Below the pieces are notes generated by a model, which was not told the DNA's origin, did not search any database, and worked only from the letters and a program-made list of their open reading frames with translations. The position numbers and the translations under genes were made by a program. Below are positions 47,401 to 56,430 of a stretch of DNA of 64,000 bases, piece after piece; within the stretch, counting starts at the first letter, position 1, and the number at the start of each line of letters is the position of its first letter. The DNA comes from Aquimarina sp. TRL1 (GTDB taxonomy: Bacteria > Bacteroidota > Bacteroidia > Flavobacteriales > Flavobacteriaceae): the NCBI RefSeq assembly GCF_013365535.1, contig NZ_CP053590.1, positions 1,664,501 to 1,728,500 of the forward strand, read 5' to 3'.

Positions 47401-48364
47401 ATGAAAAGACTAATCATCAGTGCATTTGCGCTAAGTCTTCTGTTTACCTCCTACGAAAAAGAGGCTAATTCATTAACTCCTGATGCCGCATCAGAAAATT
47501 CAGAACAAAATGCAGTAATCAAAAGAAAATGCCATTCTGCAGAAATACTGAAAAAACAATTATCCCAAAACCCTGATTTGACCCAAAAAATGACCACCAT
47601 TAAGGAACAGATTAAACGTTTTTCTAAAAAAACTAAAAGCTTCTAATGAGGTTGTTGAAATTCCTGTAATTGTTCATATTCTCTATAATACTAATAAATA
47701 AAACATTAGTAATGCTCAGGTTCAATCACAAATCAATGTATTAAATGACGATTTTCCAAAACCAATAGTGACGTATCACTAGTACCAAGAGAGTTTAGAG
47801 ATCTGGTTGCAAATGCTGGCTTTCGATTTCGTTTAGAAAAAATAAACAAAAAGAGAACAAACAAAAGATCATGGAATCCAGACTATGACAATATGAAGCT
47901 CTCCAACAGAGGAGGGATTGATATTGCAAATCCAAAAAAATATTTAAACATCTGGGTTTGTAACTTATCAAGAGACATATTAGGATACGCTCAATTTCCT
48001 GGAATGGGTCCTGATGCTACGAATGGTGTAGTAGTTAGACCTACATTTTTTGGAACAACAGAAATTGTACGCGCTCCATTTAATAAGGGAAGAACCACCA
48101 CTCATGAAGTAGCTCATTGGTTAAACTTACAACATATCTGGGGTGACGGAGGATGTCCTTATGATGACAGAGTAGCTGATACACCAGTCTCTAATGATCG
48201 TAATCATGGATGTGCTAGATACCCGACAGTACAGTGTAGATATGATAATGAACCATATGGATTATATAAATGATAGCTGCATGTATATGTTTACGAAAGG
48301 TCAAAAGAGAAGAATGAGAGTGCTATTCGAATACGAAGGATTTAGAAGTTCTTTTGTTATGTAA
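47401..48364 (+). pseudogene. Decayed M43 (cytophagalysin-type) metalloprotease
   Basis: Pieces of one secreted zinc protease in three frames. 47401-47646 encodes the leader and propeptide (KRKCHSAEILKKQLSQNPDL). A frameshift near 47625-47640 moves to NEVVEIPVIVHILYNTNK, which meets a stop at 47699. NISNAQVQSQINVLNDDF continues; another frameshift near 47755 leads to SLVPREFRDLVANAGFRFRLEK and then the zinc site HEVAHWLNLQHIWGD. A last frameshift near 48240 leads to DMIMNHMDYINDSCMYMFTK and VLFEYEGF, ending at 48364. The lipobox cysteine also appears replaced by tyrosine (LLFTSYEKE). At least four lesions; almost certainly non-functional. Confidence 0.88.
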
Positions 48365-48456
48365 GTCAAATACGCAATCATAAATTTATATAAAAGGTCT
48401 GATTAAGGCGTCTTTTTTGGTATCTTTTAGCATTTCTAACACCACACAAACAACAA

Positions 48457-48942
48457 ATGAAGCTATCTATTTTCTATCTTACAATATTTATACTACTCTC
48501 CTCTTCTTGTAGAGAAACCAAAACAATACATATTGCATCAAACCCCACAATCAATACTGATCAAAAACATCAAAACAATATTGTAAAAATTAGATATCAA
48601 GCATTATCCAGAGGATTTTATCTACAAATAGAACTGGATAAAAATGTATTATTGGTGTCTACTGACAGAAATCATGAACAACGCAAACAGCAGCCCTGTA
48701 AAACAGAAGACTGGAACAACATCATCCTATTAACCCAAAAGATCCAATTGGACAAGTTACAAGAACTAAAAGCTCCTACAGAAAACCGATTATTTGATGG
48801 GGCTGCCCATGCGCAGCTTTATATTTCTAGTAAAGAAAAAGAATATATTTCCTCAGGATTTGATCATGGTGCTCCCCCAGAAGAAATAGCTCCATTAGTA
48901 TCCTATATATTGTCATTGGGAGAAACTGTTGAAAAGCAATAA
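48457..48942 (+). CDS. Hypothetical lipoprotein
   Basis: A 161-residue protein with lipid cysteine 18 (FILLSSSCRETK) and no recognised domain. The mature part has strands VKIRYQALSRGFYLQIELDKNVLLVST and helices WNNIILLTQKIQLDKLQEL, ending with IAPLVSYILSLGETV. It ends 31 bases before sufE, and the sufE promoter begins within its last codons. Role unknown. Confidence 0.7.
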   Translation: MKLSIFYLTIFILLSSSCRETKTIHIASNPTINTDQKHQNNIVKIRYQALSRGFYLQIELDKNVLLVSTDRNHEQRKQQPCKTEDWNNIILLTQKIQLDKLQELKAPTENRLFDGAAHAQLYISSKEKEYISSGFDHGAPPEEIAPLVSYILSLGETVEKQ

Positions 48943-48959
48943 TACTTGTTGTATTTTTG
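48929..48959 (+). promoter_or_regulatory. Predicted sufE promoter
   Basis: TTG at 48929-48931 and TATTTTTG at 48952-48959, spacing 20, 14 bases before the sufE ATG at 48974. The position argues against the longer reading frame from 48929. Confidence 0.6.
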
Positions 48960-48973
48960 TCAAAAAAAGGGAT

Positions 48974-49396
48974 ATGTCAATACAAGAAATTCAAGAAGAG
49001 ATTATCGATGAGTTTGGGATGTTTGATGATTGGATGCAACGATATGAATATATGATTGAATTAGGAAAATCACTTCCGCTGATTGAAGAAAAATATAAAA
49101 CAGAAAATAACATCATTAAAGGTTGTCAAAGTAAAGTTTGGGTACATGCTGAGATGAATGATAATAAAATAGAATTTACAGCAGATAGTGATGCTATTAT
49201 TACCAAAGGTATTATAGCCATTTTAATTCGTGTTTTTTCTGGACAGCACCCACAAGATATTATTGATGCTAATACTGATTTTATTGATGAAATCGGATTA
49301 AAAGAACACCTTTCTCCTACAAGAGCTAATGGGTTGACAAGTATGCTAAAACAACTAAAACTTTATGCAGTAGCTTATCAAACGCAATTGGATTAA
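48974..49396 (+). CDS. sufE: Cysteine desulfuration protein SufE
   Basis: A 140-residue sulfur acceptor that takes persulfide from SufS and hands it to SufBCD. The active cysteine is Cys51 in IIKGCQSKVWV. Motifs LGKSLPLIEEKYK and LSPTRANGL are family-typical. The ATG at 48974 gives the standard N-terminus; an in-frame ATG at 48929 overlaps the lipoprotein gene. Confidence 0.94.
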   Translation: MSIQEIQEEIIDEFGMFDDWMQRYEYMIELGKSLPLIEEKYKTENNIIKGCQSKVWVHAEMNDNKIEFTADSDAIITKGIIAILIRVFSGQHPQDIIDANTDFIDEIGLKEHLSPTRANGLTSMLKQLKLYAVAYQTQLD

Positions 49397-49434
49397 GTGA
49401 TTTTAGTTCAGGTTTTAACTATAAGCTGTTTTAA

Positions 49435-49475
49435 ATCTTGATTATCGAGTAAAAAACCTCGAGACAAGTATTGAA
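49435..49475 (+). repeat. Short dispersed intergenic repeat fragment
   Basis: Contains GATTATCGAGTAAAAAACCT and CGAGACAAGTATTGAAA. The same words occur at 12047-12060, 40362-40375 and 55046-55152, always in gene-free gaps. It lies between sufE and the DUF59 gene. Confidence 0.45.
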
Positions 49476-49497
49476 ATATTATATAAAAAAAGAAAAA

Positions 49498-49821
49498 ATG
49501 AGTGATACTATAGATACAAATGCACTGGGAGAACAAATTGTTGGAGTTCTAAAAACAATATATGACCCAGAAATTCCTGTAGATATATATGAACTGGGTC
49601 TTATATATGATGTTTTTGTCAATGAAGATTATGAAGTAAAAATTCTGATGACATTAACCTCTCCCAACTGCCCTGTTGCCGAATCTCTCCCGGAAGAAGT
49701 TAGAGAAAAAACAAAATCAATTGATTCTGTCACAGATGTAGAAGTAGAACTGACTTTTGACCCACCCTGGTCTCAGGATCTAATGAGTGAAGAAGCAAAG
49801 TTAGAACTGGGAATGTTATAA
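49498..49821 (+). CDS. SufT-like DUF59 Fe-S assembly protein
   Basis: A 107-residue MIP18/DUF59 protein involved in Fe-S cluster maturation. Motifs YDPEIPVDIYELGLIYDV, LTSPNCPVAESLPEEV (conserved cysteine) and LTFDPPWSQDLMSEEAK are typical of the SUF-associated branch. The ATG at 49498 was chosen over an in-frame upstream TTG at 49471 because it starts the usual N-terminus. Placed between sufE and the DUF2480 gene, the normal flavobacterial order. Confidence 0.9.
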   Translation: MSDTIDTNALGEQIVGVLKTIYDPEIPVDIYELGLIYDVFVNEDYEVKILMTLTSPNCPVAESLPEEVREKTKSIDSVTDVEVELTFDPPWSQDLMSEEAKLELGML

Positions 49822-49854
49822 AATTGTTTTATTACACCACATAAGGTATTTCAA

Positions 49855-50364
49855 ATGGCAGACGAAATCATAAATAGAGTAGCAAATAATAAAAAACTAA
49901 TCACTTTTGATTTAGAAGAATATTACCCGACTGGAAAACGGCAGCAATTCGATATAAAAGATTGGTTGTACGAAGGGTTGATTCTAAAAGAGAACGATTT
50001 TAGAGATCAGGTCGCTTCTCATGACTGGAGTGCGTATCAGGATACCTACGTAGCATTACATTGTTCCTCAGAAGCAATTATACCTGGATGGGCTTATCTT
50101 TTAGTAACCAGTGCACTGGCACCCTATGCTAAAAAAGTAGTTGTAGGTACCCTGCAATCCATTGAAACAATTCTATATACTGAGATTATACAGCATATAG
50201 ACCCTACTCCCTACAAAGACAAAATGATTATTATAAAAGGATGTTCTAATAAACCTGTTCCAGAAGAAGCATATATCGCTATTCTTCAAAAATTACAACC
50301 TGTAGCAAAAAGCATCATGTACGGAGAAGCTTGTTCTGCTGTTCCTTTGTTTAAAAAAAAATAA
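49855..50364 (+). CDS. DUF2480 family protein
   Basis: A 169-residue cytoplasmic protein found in Bacteroidota next to suf genes. Start MADEIINRVANNKKLITFDLEEYYP, middle DTYVALHCSSEAIIPGWAYLL and end IIKGCSNKPVPEEAY are family-like. Conserved cysteines suggest a thiol or metal role, but no function is known. It is 33 bases after the DUF59 gene, in the same unit. Confidence 0.85.
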   Translation: MADEIINRVANNKKLITFDLEEYYPTGKRQQFDIKDWLYEGLILKENDFRDQVASHDWSAYQDTYVALHCSSEAIIPGWAYLLVTSALAPYAKKVVVGTLQSIETILYTEIIQHIDPTPYKDKMIIIKGCSNKPVPEEAYIAILQKLQPVAKSIMYGEACSAVPLFKKK

Positions 50365-50518
50365 GCGTATTTTGTCGTATTAATTGTTCTTTCGTCGAAA
50401 ACACTACGTCATAAGTAGCCTTCTTCTATCGAAAGTTTTAACTTCAAGTATCTTTGCCAGCACAAAAAAAGTGAATTAGTAACAAAGAAAAACTACTTAA
50501 AACTATTTTTTTATAACG

Positions 50519-51433
50519 ATGAAAAAAACATTTCTAACATTGGCATTTTTAGTTAGTACAAGTATTTTACTAGCACAAGACGATGCAAAAAATGAACCAC
50601 CAAAAGATGGGTGGACAAGAGGAGGAAACATCAGTTTCTTATTTAACCAAACAGCTTTCAACAATGATTGGACCGGAGGGGGAACTTCTAACATTGCAGG
50701 AAACCTGGGATTATCATATGACTTTAACTATAGAAAAGGAAAACTTACTTGGGATAACAAAATCTTAGCAGATTACGGTCTTACAAAATTAAAAGATCAG
50801 GAATTTACCAGAAAGACAAATGACCGTTTTGAATTTAACTCTTTACTAGGTAAGCAAATCAAAGAAACAAATTGGTACTATTCTTTCTTTATTAATTTCA
50901 GAACACAATTCGATAAAGGATTTGAATATGGAAAGGATGACCAAGGAAACGAAATCAGAACAGAAACAACACATATTTTTTCTCCTGCATATCTACAATT
51001 CGGACCAGGTATGTTATGGAAGAAAAGCGATAATCTGAAAGTAAATATTGCTCCTGCTACTGCAAGATTAATTTTTGTAGACGGAGATTTCACCAAAGTA
51101 GATGAAACAGATCAGGCTGCTCTTGACGCATACGTTCCTTATTTTGGAGTAGAAGCGAATGAAACAACTCGTTTTGAGTTTGGTGCTGCAGTAAATGCAT
51201 ACGCTAAATTCCAATTAATGGAAAATGTATCTATGGAGAACATCCTTAATCTATATTCTAATTATCTAGAGGATCCTCAGAATGTAGATATTGACTATAC
51301 AGCAAACCTGGTAATGACTATCAATAAGTACTTATCTGCTAATATTACCTTCCAGGCAATATATGATGATAATGCAGTTAGCGCTTTCCAAATCAGAGAA
51401 GTATTTGGTCTTGGAATTAACTACGGATTGTAA
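50519..51433 (+). CDS. DUF3078 domain-containing outer-membrane-like protein
   Basis: A 304-residue exported protein; signal KKTFLTLAFLVSTSILLAQ, then GWTRGGNISFLFNQTAFNNDWTGGG and alternating strands to FGLGINYGL, the DUF3078 pattern. It resembles a small beta-barrel; function unknown. A -7-like TATCTTTG lies at 50449-50456. A strong terminator separates it from its paralogue downstream. Confidence 0.85.
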   Translation: MKKTFLTLAFLVSTSILLAQDDAKNEPPKDGWTRGGNISFLFNQTAFNNDWTGGGTSNIAGNLGLSYDFNYRKGKLTWDNKILADYGLTKLKDQEFTRKTNDRFEFNSLLGKQIKETNWYYSFFINFRTQFDKGFEYGKDDQGNEIRTETTHIFSPAYLQFGPGMLWKKSDNLKVNIAPATARLIFVDGDFTKVDETDQAALDAYVPYFGVEANETTRFEFGAAVNAYAKFQLMENVSMENILNLYSNYLEDPQNVDIDYTANLVMTINKYLSANITFQAIYDDNAVSAFQIREVFGLGINYGL

Positions 51434-51453
51434 AAAAGTATCTAGCTATACAG

Positions 51454-51481
51454 AAGCCCGTTTTTTAAGAAAAACGGGCTT
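51454..51481 (+). terminator. Terminator between the DUF3078 paralogues
   Basis: A 12-bp perfect stem (51454-51465 with 51470-51481) around TAAG, followed by TTTTTT. Confidence 0.88.
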
Positions 51482-51501
51482 TTTTTATTATAAATATGTC
51501 T

Positions 51502-51533
51502 TTTGAATAACTTACAGACTTCTGTTATATTTG
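51502..51533 (+). promoter_or_regulatory. Predicted promoter of the second DUF3078 gene
   Basis: TTTG at 51502-51505 and TATATTTG at 51526-51533 with spacing 20; the box ends 29 bases before the ATG at 51563 and supports that start. Confidence 0.7.
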
Positions 51534-51562
51534 CCTTCACCCCTAATGCAAATATAAGTGTC

Positions 51563-52588
51563 ATGAGAAGAGTACTGTTACTGACCTTACTGTTAGTTTC
51601 TTTCCAAAAAATAATAAGCCAGGATCAAAAAAAAGAAACTCCAAAAGACACGGTAAAAACAAAACTAAAGAAATCACTAAAAAACGTATTAAAAGGAACA
51701 TCAGATGAGATGTCTTCAAAAATCCTAAAAGAACTTCTGGAAGAAGTAACCCCTAAGAAGACAGAAACGGTAAAAATCGGATGGGAAAATAAAGGTGCTT
51801 TTACTTTATTGTTTAATCAAACGGCTTTTAACGCAGATTGGCAGAGCGGAGGAACCTCTAATGTAGCAACTAATACCACTTTCCTGTATCAGCTTATTTA
51901 TAGAAAAAAAGGGCTGATTTGGGAAAATAAAGTTGATGGAGATTTTGGACTGACGTTTTTAAAAGGGGAAAATTTTTTGAGAAAAACCAATGATCGAATT
52001 GAGATCAATACCCGATTAAGTGAGCAAATTAAAGAAAGTACCTGGAACTATTCTTTTTTCGCTAATTTCAAAACACAGTTTATCAAAGGATATGCATATA
52101 GCAAAGAGGAAGGAACAGAAGAAACGATTAGAACGGAGGAAACTCGTATTTTTTCTCCTGCTAGTTTTCAATCCGGACCTGGTATCTTATGGAAAAAGAA
52201 AGAAAAATATACTGTCAATATCGCTCCCCTAACCTCTCGAATTACCATTGTCAACGATATGTTTACCAGTGCAGAAGATTATACCGATGGAGATTATTTT
52301 GGGGTTGATAAATACAAAAGTTCTCGCTTCGAATTCGGAGGGTCTGTTGCTGCTAATTTTAAAACTAACATTTCGAAGAATTTAAAAATAGAAAATACCC
52401 TAAACCTCTATTCTAATTATATAGAAGATCCTTTTAATATCGATTTGGATTATACATTCAAATTAGATTTGCTGATAAGCAAACGATTTACTGCCAACTC
52501 TACATTTCAGGCAATATATGATGACAATGCTACTTCCGCTTTCCAGATCAGACAATTATCCGGAATAGGGTTTAAGTATGCTTTTTAG
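51563..52588 (+). CDS. DUF3078 domain-containing protein, second copy
   Basis: A 341-residue paralogue of the preceding protein, sharing FLFNQTAFN-like (LLFNQTAFNADWQSGGTSNV), FLRKTNDRIE and NLYSNYIEDPFNIDLDYT. It has its own promoter and a longer lysine-rich stretch after the signal peptide (residues about 25-75). The ATG at 51563 was chosen over 51503 from promoter position and signal peptide (RRVLLLTLLLVSFQKIISQ). Function unknown. Confidence 0.85.
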   Translation: MRRVLLLTLLLVSFQKIISQDQKKETPKDTVKTKLKKSLKNVLKGTSDEMSSKILKELLEEVTPKKTETVKIGWENKGAFTLLFNQTAFNADWQSGGTSNVATNTTFLYQLIYRKKGLIWENKVDGDFGLTFLKGENFLRKTNDRIEINTRLSEQIKESTWNYSFFANFKTQFIKGYAYSKEEGTEETIRTEETRIFSPASFQSGPGILWKKKEKYTVNIAPLTSRITIVNDMFTSAEDYTDGDYFGVDKYKSSRFEFGGSVAANFKTNISKNLKIENTLNLYSNYIEDPFNIDLDYTFKLDLLISKRFTANSTFQAIYDDNATSAFQIRQLSGIGFKYAF

Positions 52589-52851
52589 CTTAGAATTACA
52601 TATTGATATCATCTATTCTATTAAGTATTTGTTTATTTTTTAACAGTTTAATTAATTTTTATTTAAAATAAATAAAAATTAATTAAAAAATTCTCATTTT
52701 CAGGTATTTATACTCTTTTTTAAGTTTCCTCAAGATTAGAAATTTATAGTCTACTAAAAGCTATACCATTTTAGTTTGAAGTCTAAAGGAAAATAAAGTA
52801 GCCTATATATATGATTTTGATGCATAAATGGTATACCCTAATCCATTTATT

Positions 52852-54318
52852 ATGCACTATAAAAAACTACTTCTGCTTTTGATGTTCTCCTTTTTACTGG
52901 CGTGTAAAAACGATCATAAAAAGGACAAAAACACAATAAATAATGAAACGATAACTGCAGAAAAAACAACCTATAAAGAACAAATTGACAATACTTGTAT
53001 TGCTGATAGTACCTGGTTTCAAACAACCGGAGGAATTAGAAAGACACCTCCACCAAATGAAGGACCGACTAGCGTATTTGCTGATAATAGTACTGTTACT
53101 AATTGCGATTTCCATCAATGGTCCTGGCAAAAATTTCTTTGGTTAACCAATGAAACAAATGGAGTTCCTTTTTTTCAGGATCATCTTCTTCAGATCACTT
53201 CTCATGGAGAGATTTTAGATCAACGTCAAGGAATTATACTGACAGACATTGCTCAGGCGAGTTCTAAAACGGATATTCTAAAAACCAATAAGATGGTTAA
53301 TGCTAATAAAAAAACGGATACCGTTTATTATTCCATTCATGTGAATAAGTTACTGTTTGAAACAATGAAAACTTATGCGCCAATTGCAAAAGAAGATCCT
53401 TTAAAAGTAAATGGTATTTCTTTTCCTGTAGGAGCATTAGAATTAAAAATTTCTTGGGTAGCTGCCGCTGCTTTGGCAGATACAAGTACCTACTACATTA
53501 CAGATGGTATTATCAATGGGGAAAAAACCAAAATCGCTCTTTTAGGGATGCATGTTGTTGGTATTGTAGAAAATCACCCGGAATTTATTTGGGCTACATT
53601 CGAACACGATAAACTAGCACCAAAATATGATTGGGATAAAGCGACGCCTACCAGTGATGCTCCTGTGACAAGTACCTCTAATTATCTATTTTTCAATAAA
53701 GACAGTACTGCAACAGTCAAAAATATTACCTCTGGTAATGGAATATATGAAAATGTGTTTTCTGTTTATAAATTTGGGGTTCCTGTAAAAAAAGAAATGA
53801 AAGGATCTTTTAATGTTCAGGTATATATGGAAACCAGTCAAAAAGGCTCAGAGAACTTTACTAACATTCATTCAATTAATGAGCATGTAAAAAATCAACT
53901 AACAGATATATGGAAAAACTATTTCTATAACGGATCTATCTGGATAAATACAGAAGGGTTTGAAACTACAGAACAGCAAACAGCTCTTCTGGATTCTTTA
54001 GGAGGAAACCTTTCACAATCCAGAAAAGGAGACCTTACAAGAGGTTCTGTATCTGCGTATAATATAACGATGGAGACCTATGTACAGGTAGGCTTCTCCC
54101 CTACGTCTATTCATTCTCAAACAGTAGATAATCTCGTGAATTGTTTTTCGTGTCACAATACTTCAGGAAATAATAATAATCGCTCTCCCCTATATATAAG
54201 TCACTTATTTACAGGATATCTAAAAAACCTACAGGGATATACTAAAGAAGAGATCAAAGAAGCACATGTAAATGAAATTATAGCACAATTCAAACGTCGA
54301 GAACGCCAAAACAATTGA
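52852..54318 (+). CDS. Mono-heme c-type lipoprotein of unknown function
   Basis: A 488-residue lipoprotein with lipid cysteine 18 (MFSFLLACKND). A single heme c site CFSCH sits at residues 431-435 near the end; the bulk (WSWQKFLWLTNETNGVPFF, GALELKISWVAA, TFEHDKLAPKYDW) does not match a family I can name. The ATG at 52852 gives the signal peptide; an ATG at 52828 would add 8 residues. A long hairpin follows. It could act as an electron carrier or sensor in the envelope. Confidence 0.72.
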   Translation: MHYKKLLLLLMFSFLLACKNDHKKDKNTINNETITAEKTTYKEQIDNTCIADSTWFQTTGGIRKTPPPNEGPTSVFADNSTVTNCDFHQWSWQKFLWLTNETNGVPFFQDHLLQITSHGEILDQRQGIILTDIAQASSKTDILKTNKMVNANKKTDTVYYSIHVNKLLFETMKTYAPIAKEDPLKVNGISFPVGALELKISWVAAAALADTSTYYITDGIINGEKTKIALLGMHVVGIVENHPEFIWATFEHDKLAPKYDWDKATPTSDAPVTSTSNYLFFNKDSTATVKNITSGNGIYENVFSVYKFGVPVKKEMKGSFNVQVYMETSQKGSENFTNIHSINEHVKNQLTDIWKNYFYNGSIWINTEGFETTEQQTALLDSLGGNLSQSRKGDLTRGSVSAYNITMETYVQVGFSPTSIHSQTVDNLVNCFSCHNTSGNNNNRSPLYISHLFTGYLKNLQGYTKEEIKEAHVNEIIAQFKRRERQNN

Positions 54319-54326
54319 TTTCTGCT

Positions 54327-54384
54327 TTTTCTAAGATTGTCTCTTCATTCCAAATCTAAGAAAAGAAGAGACAATCTTAGAAAA
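54327..54384 (+). terminator. Long hairpin terminator
   Basis: A perfect 20-bp stem (54327-54346 with 54365-54384), 18-base loop, just after the heme lipoprotein stop. The stem is unusually long; no long T run follows. Confidence 0.65.
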
Positions 54385-54522
54385 GCTTCTTTAGGAAAAA
54401 CATACCTTATTTCTATTATTTAATGTGCAATATTCTCCTCTTTATCATCAGCTCATGACAAACCTACAAAAGAATATATTAAGCTTACTGCAACTGTAGA
54501 TTTTTGTTAGAAAACTTACCCC

Positions 54523-55032
54523 ATGTATCAAAGATCCTTTTCTTTATATTTATACTCTTTTATATATCTCTCATATATAATTACATATGAATATCATCAA
54601 AAATTAACGACTTTGACAATCCGATCTAAATCTTATTGGAACTATACACCTGCACAAATTAAAAAATGGAGAAAAGACCTGACTGTTTCTCCGGAATACA
54701 TTCTCAAAAATCCAGTTTATATGCTCTATATAGCTCAGGAACTAATTGGGTATTATTCATATTTAGCAATAAGTAAAAGAATAGTAAAATTGGATAATGT
54801 TTTTATAGACTCTATCTATATTCGAAAAGGGTATGGTACGCTCCTGATGCAGGATTTTATAAGTCGTATCAAGCAAGCTGGATATCAGAAAATACATTTA
54901 GATTCCGATCCGAATGCTGTAAACTTTTATCAACACCTCGGTTTTATCATCATTGATCGCATCGAAACAGCAATCAAAGGTCGATTTATGCCAGTTATGG
55001 AACTGGAAGTACAACTGATAACGAGTTTATAA
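54523..55032 (+). CDS. GNAT-family acetyltransferase with atypical N-terminus
   Basis: Residues 30-169 are a GNAT domain (LTIRSKSYWNYTPAQIKKW, DSIYIRKGYGTLLMQDFI for acetyl-CoA binding, NFYQHLGFIIIDRI). The first 27 residues (rich in Y, F, L, I) look unrelated and replace the usual first strand; another frame contains MNIIK at 54587, which resembles a normal GNAT start and then stops. A frameshift near 54590-54600 is a possible explanation, so the gene may be damaged. Confidence 0.6.
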   Translation: MYQRSFSLYLYSFIYLSYIITYEYHQKLTTLTIRSKSYWNYTPAQIKKWRKDLTVSPEYILKNPVYMLYIAQELIGYYSYLAISKRIVKLDNVFIDSIYIRKGYGTLLMQDFISRIKQAGYQKIHLDSDPNAVNFYQHLGFIIIDRIETAIKGRFMPVMELEVQLITSL

Positions 55033-55052
55033 AACTGTATCTTTATTTAGTT

Positions 55053-55152
55053 CGTAAACTACCTCGAGATCAGTATTCAAGGTGTTATTTAGGAAATAAA
55101 TGTTAATTTCGAAACAAAACTCAAAACATATACCTCTCGATTATCGAGTAAT
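55053..55152 (+). repeat. Dispersed intergenic repeat, copy E
   Basis: GTAAACTACCTCGAGATCAG at the left and CCTCTCGATTATCGAGTAAT at the right flank a middle part with AGGAAATAAATGTTAATTTCG. The left word matches copies B and C; the right word matches the fragments near 12047, 40362 and 49435. Confidence 0.5.
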
Positions 55153-55176
55153 AATTTTAATTAAGGGAATTAAAAA

Positions 55177-55773
55177 ATGAAAAACACTTCTTTTTTTAAA
55201 GAATCTCAAGGCTATTTATCTGCCGGATATGTCTATTTGATATTACTGGGAATATTAAATGAAACTTTTTATTATAATCAGATAGGCGTAGATATTCTAA
55301 AATATGCTTCTATTATGGATATTCTCATTAGCCCGATTGCAAGGCTAACCTCCAGTATGGTACGTATCATCATATTCCTTATTGTCGTTTTCACTGTTTT
55401 TAGAATTCCTTTATATCTGGCAAAAAAGAAAGACAAACAATGGTTTAAAAAAATTTTTACATTTGAACCTAAAAACCCTTCTGTTTCAGAAATAAAAAGA
55501 CAATTGCTACAAACCGCTTTGTTTATGCTTTCGATCGGATTACTTGGTTTTTATGTTGGTACAGGGGTTGGAGCAGGATCTAGAGTTTCTAAAAAAATAG
55601 AAGAAAAAAAGATCATTTATGAAGACACTCTAACCTTTATAAATGATACTAAAGAGACTGTAAAAATAGTAGGAAAAAACAGTTCTTATATTTTTTATCT
55701 TTCTAAAGGAAGTGATATTGTCAAAATCGCACCAATTAATGGAAATATTAAGTATATAGAAGAAAATAAGTGA
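55177..55773 (+). CDS. Hypothetical membrane protein
   Basis: A 198-residue protein with three hydrophobic segments: SAGYVYLILLGILNETF (about 12-28), VRIIIFLIVVFTVFRI (about 62-77) and ALFMLSIGLLGFYVGTG (about 115-131), then a C-terminal soluble stretch (IIYEDTLTFINDTKETVKIV). No family recognised. It ends 4 bases before the next acetyltransferase, suggesting one transcript. Confidence 0.65.
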   Translation: MKNTSFFKESQGYLSAGYVYLILLGILNETFYYNQIGVDILKYASIMDILISPIARLTSSMVRIIIFLIVVFTVFRIPLYLAKKKDKQWFKKIFTFEPKNPSVSEIKRQLLQTALFMLSIGLLGFYVGTGVGAGSRVSKKIEEKKIIYEDTLTFINDTKETVKIVGKNSSYIFYLSKGSDIVKIAPINGNIKYIEENK

Positions 55774-55777
55774 CCTG

Positions 55778-56329
55778 ATGAAAATTCATATTGAAACTAC
55801 TCGTTTTATTCTCCGAGATCTGGAAATGACCGATGCTCCTGGTATTTTTGATCTTGATTCTGATCCTGATGTTCATGAGTACTTAGGGAAAAAACCTATA
55901 CAAACAATAAAAGAAGCAGAAGAAACAATCTTATTTATCAGAAATCAATACAAAGAAAATGGTATAGGACGCTGGGCAATCATTGATAAATCAACACGTG
56001 ATTTTATAGGCTGGGCAGGTATAAAATATGAGCAAACATTACGAAAAGGAATAAGCTATTACGATCTGGGGTACAGATTACGAAAAAAATATTGGGGAAA
56101 AGGAATTGCATCAGAAACTGCTAAAGAAGCTGTTAAGTATGGTTTCGAACAACTTGGTGTACAAGAAATTTTTGCAGCAGCTGATATTGCAAACATAGGG
56201 TCTAATAAAGTATTGATAAAAACAGGGTTGTCTCTTATAGAAACATTTGATTTAGATGGAATTCCTCACAACTGGTATACAATTCATAAACAGACATGGG
56301 ATATTCATAAAAATACCGCTCATCCTTAA
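55778..56329 (+). CDS. GNAT-family N-acetyltransferase (RimJ/RimL-like)
   Basis: A 183-residue acetyltransferase: ETTRFILRDLEMTDAPGIFDLDSDPDVH at the start, GWAGIKYEQTL, GYRLRKKYWGKGIASETAK for acetyl-CoA and ANIGSNKVLIKTGL. The RimJ/L-like subgroup may acetylate small molecules or protein N-termini; the target is unknown. It overlaps no gene and is followed by a bidirectional hairpin. Confidence 0.85.
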   Translation: MKIHIETTRFILRDLEMTDAPGIFDLDSDPDVHEYLGKKPIQTIKEAEETILFIRNQYKENGIGRWAIIDKSTRDFIGWAGIKYEQTLRKGISYYDLGYRLRKKYWGKGIASETAKEAVKYGFEQLGVQEIFAAADIANIGSNKVLIKTGLSLIETFDLDGIPHNWYTIHKQTWDIHKNTAHP

Positions 56330-56370
56330 TTCATATAATCTACAATATGTAAGATGAGATTTTATCATAC

Positions 56371-56400
56371 AAAAGAACATCCTTTTAGGGATGTTCTTTT
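56371..56400. terminator. Bidirectional terminator
   Basis: AAAAGAACATCC at 56371-56382 pairs with GGATGTTCTTTT at 56389-56400, between the convergent acetyltransferase and hydrolase genes. Confidence 0.85.
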
Positions 56401-56430
56401 GTGCAATATAAGTTGGTTTTTATTGAGGTT

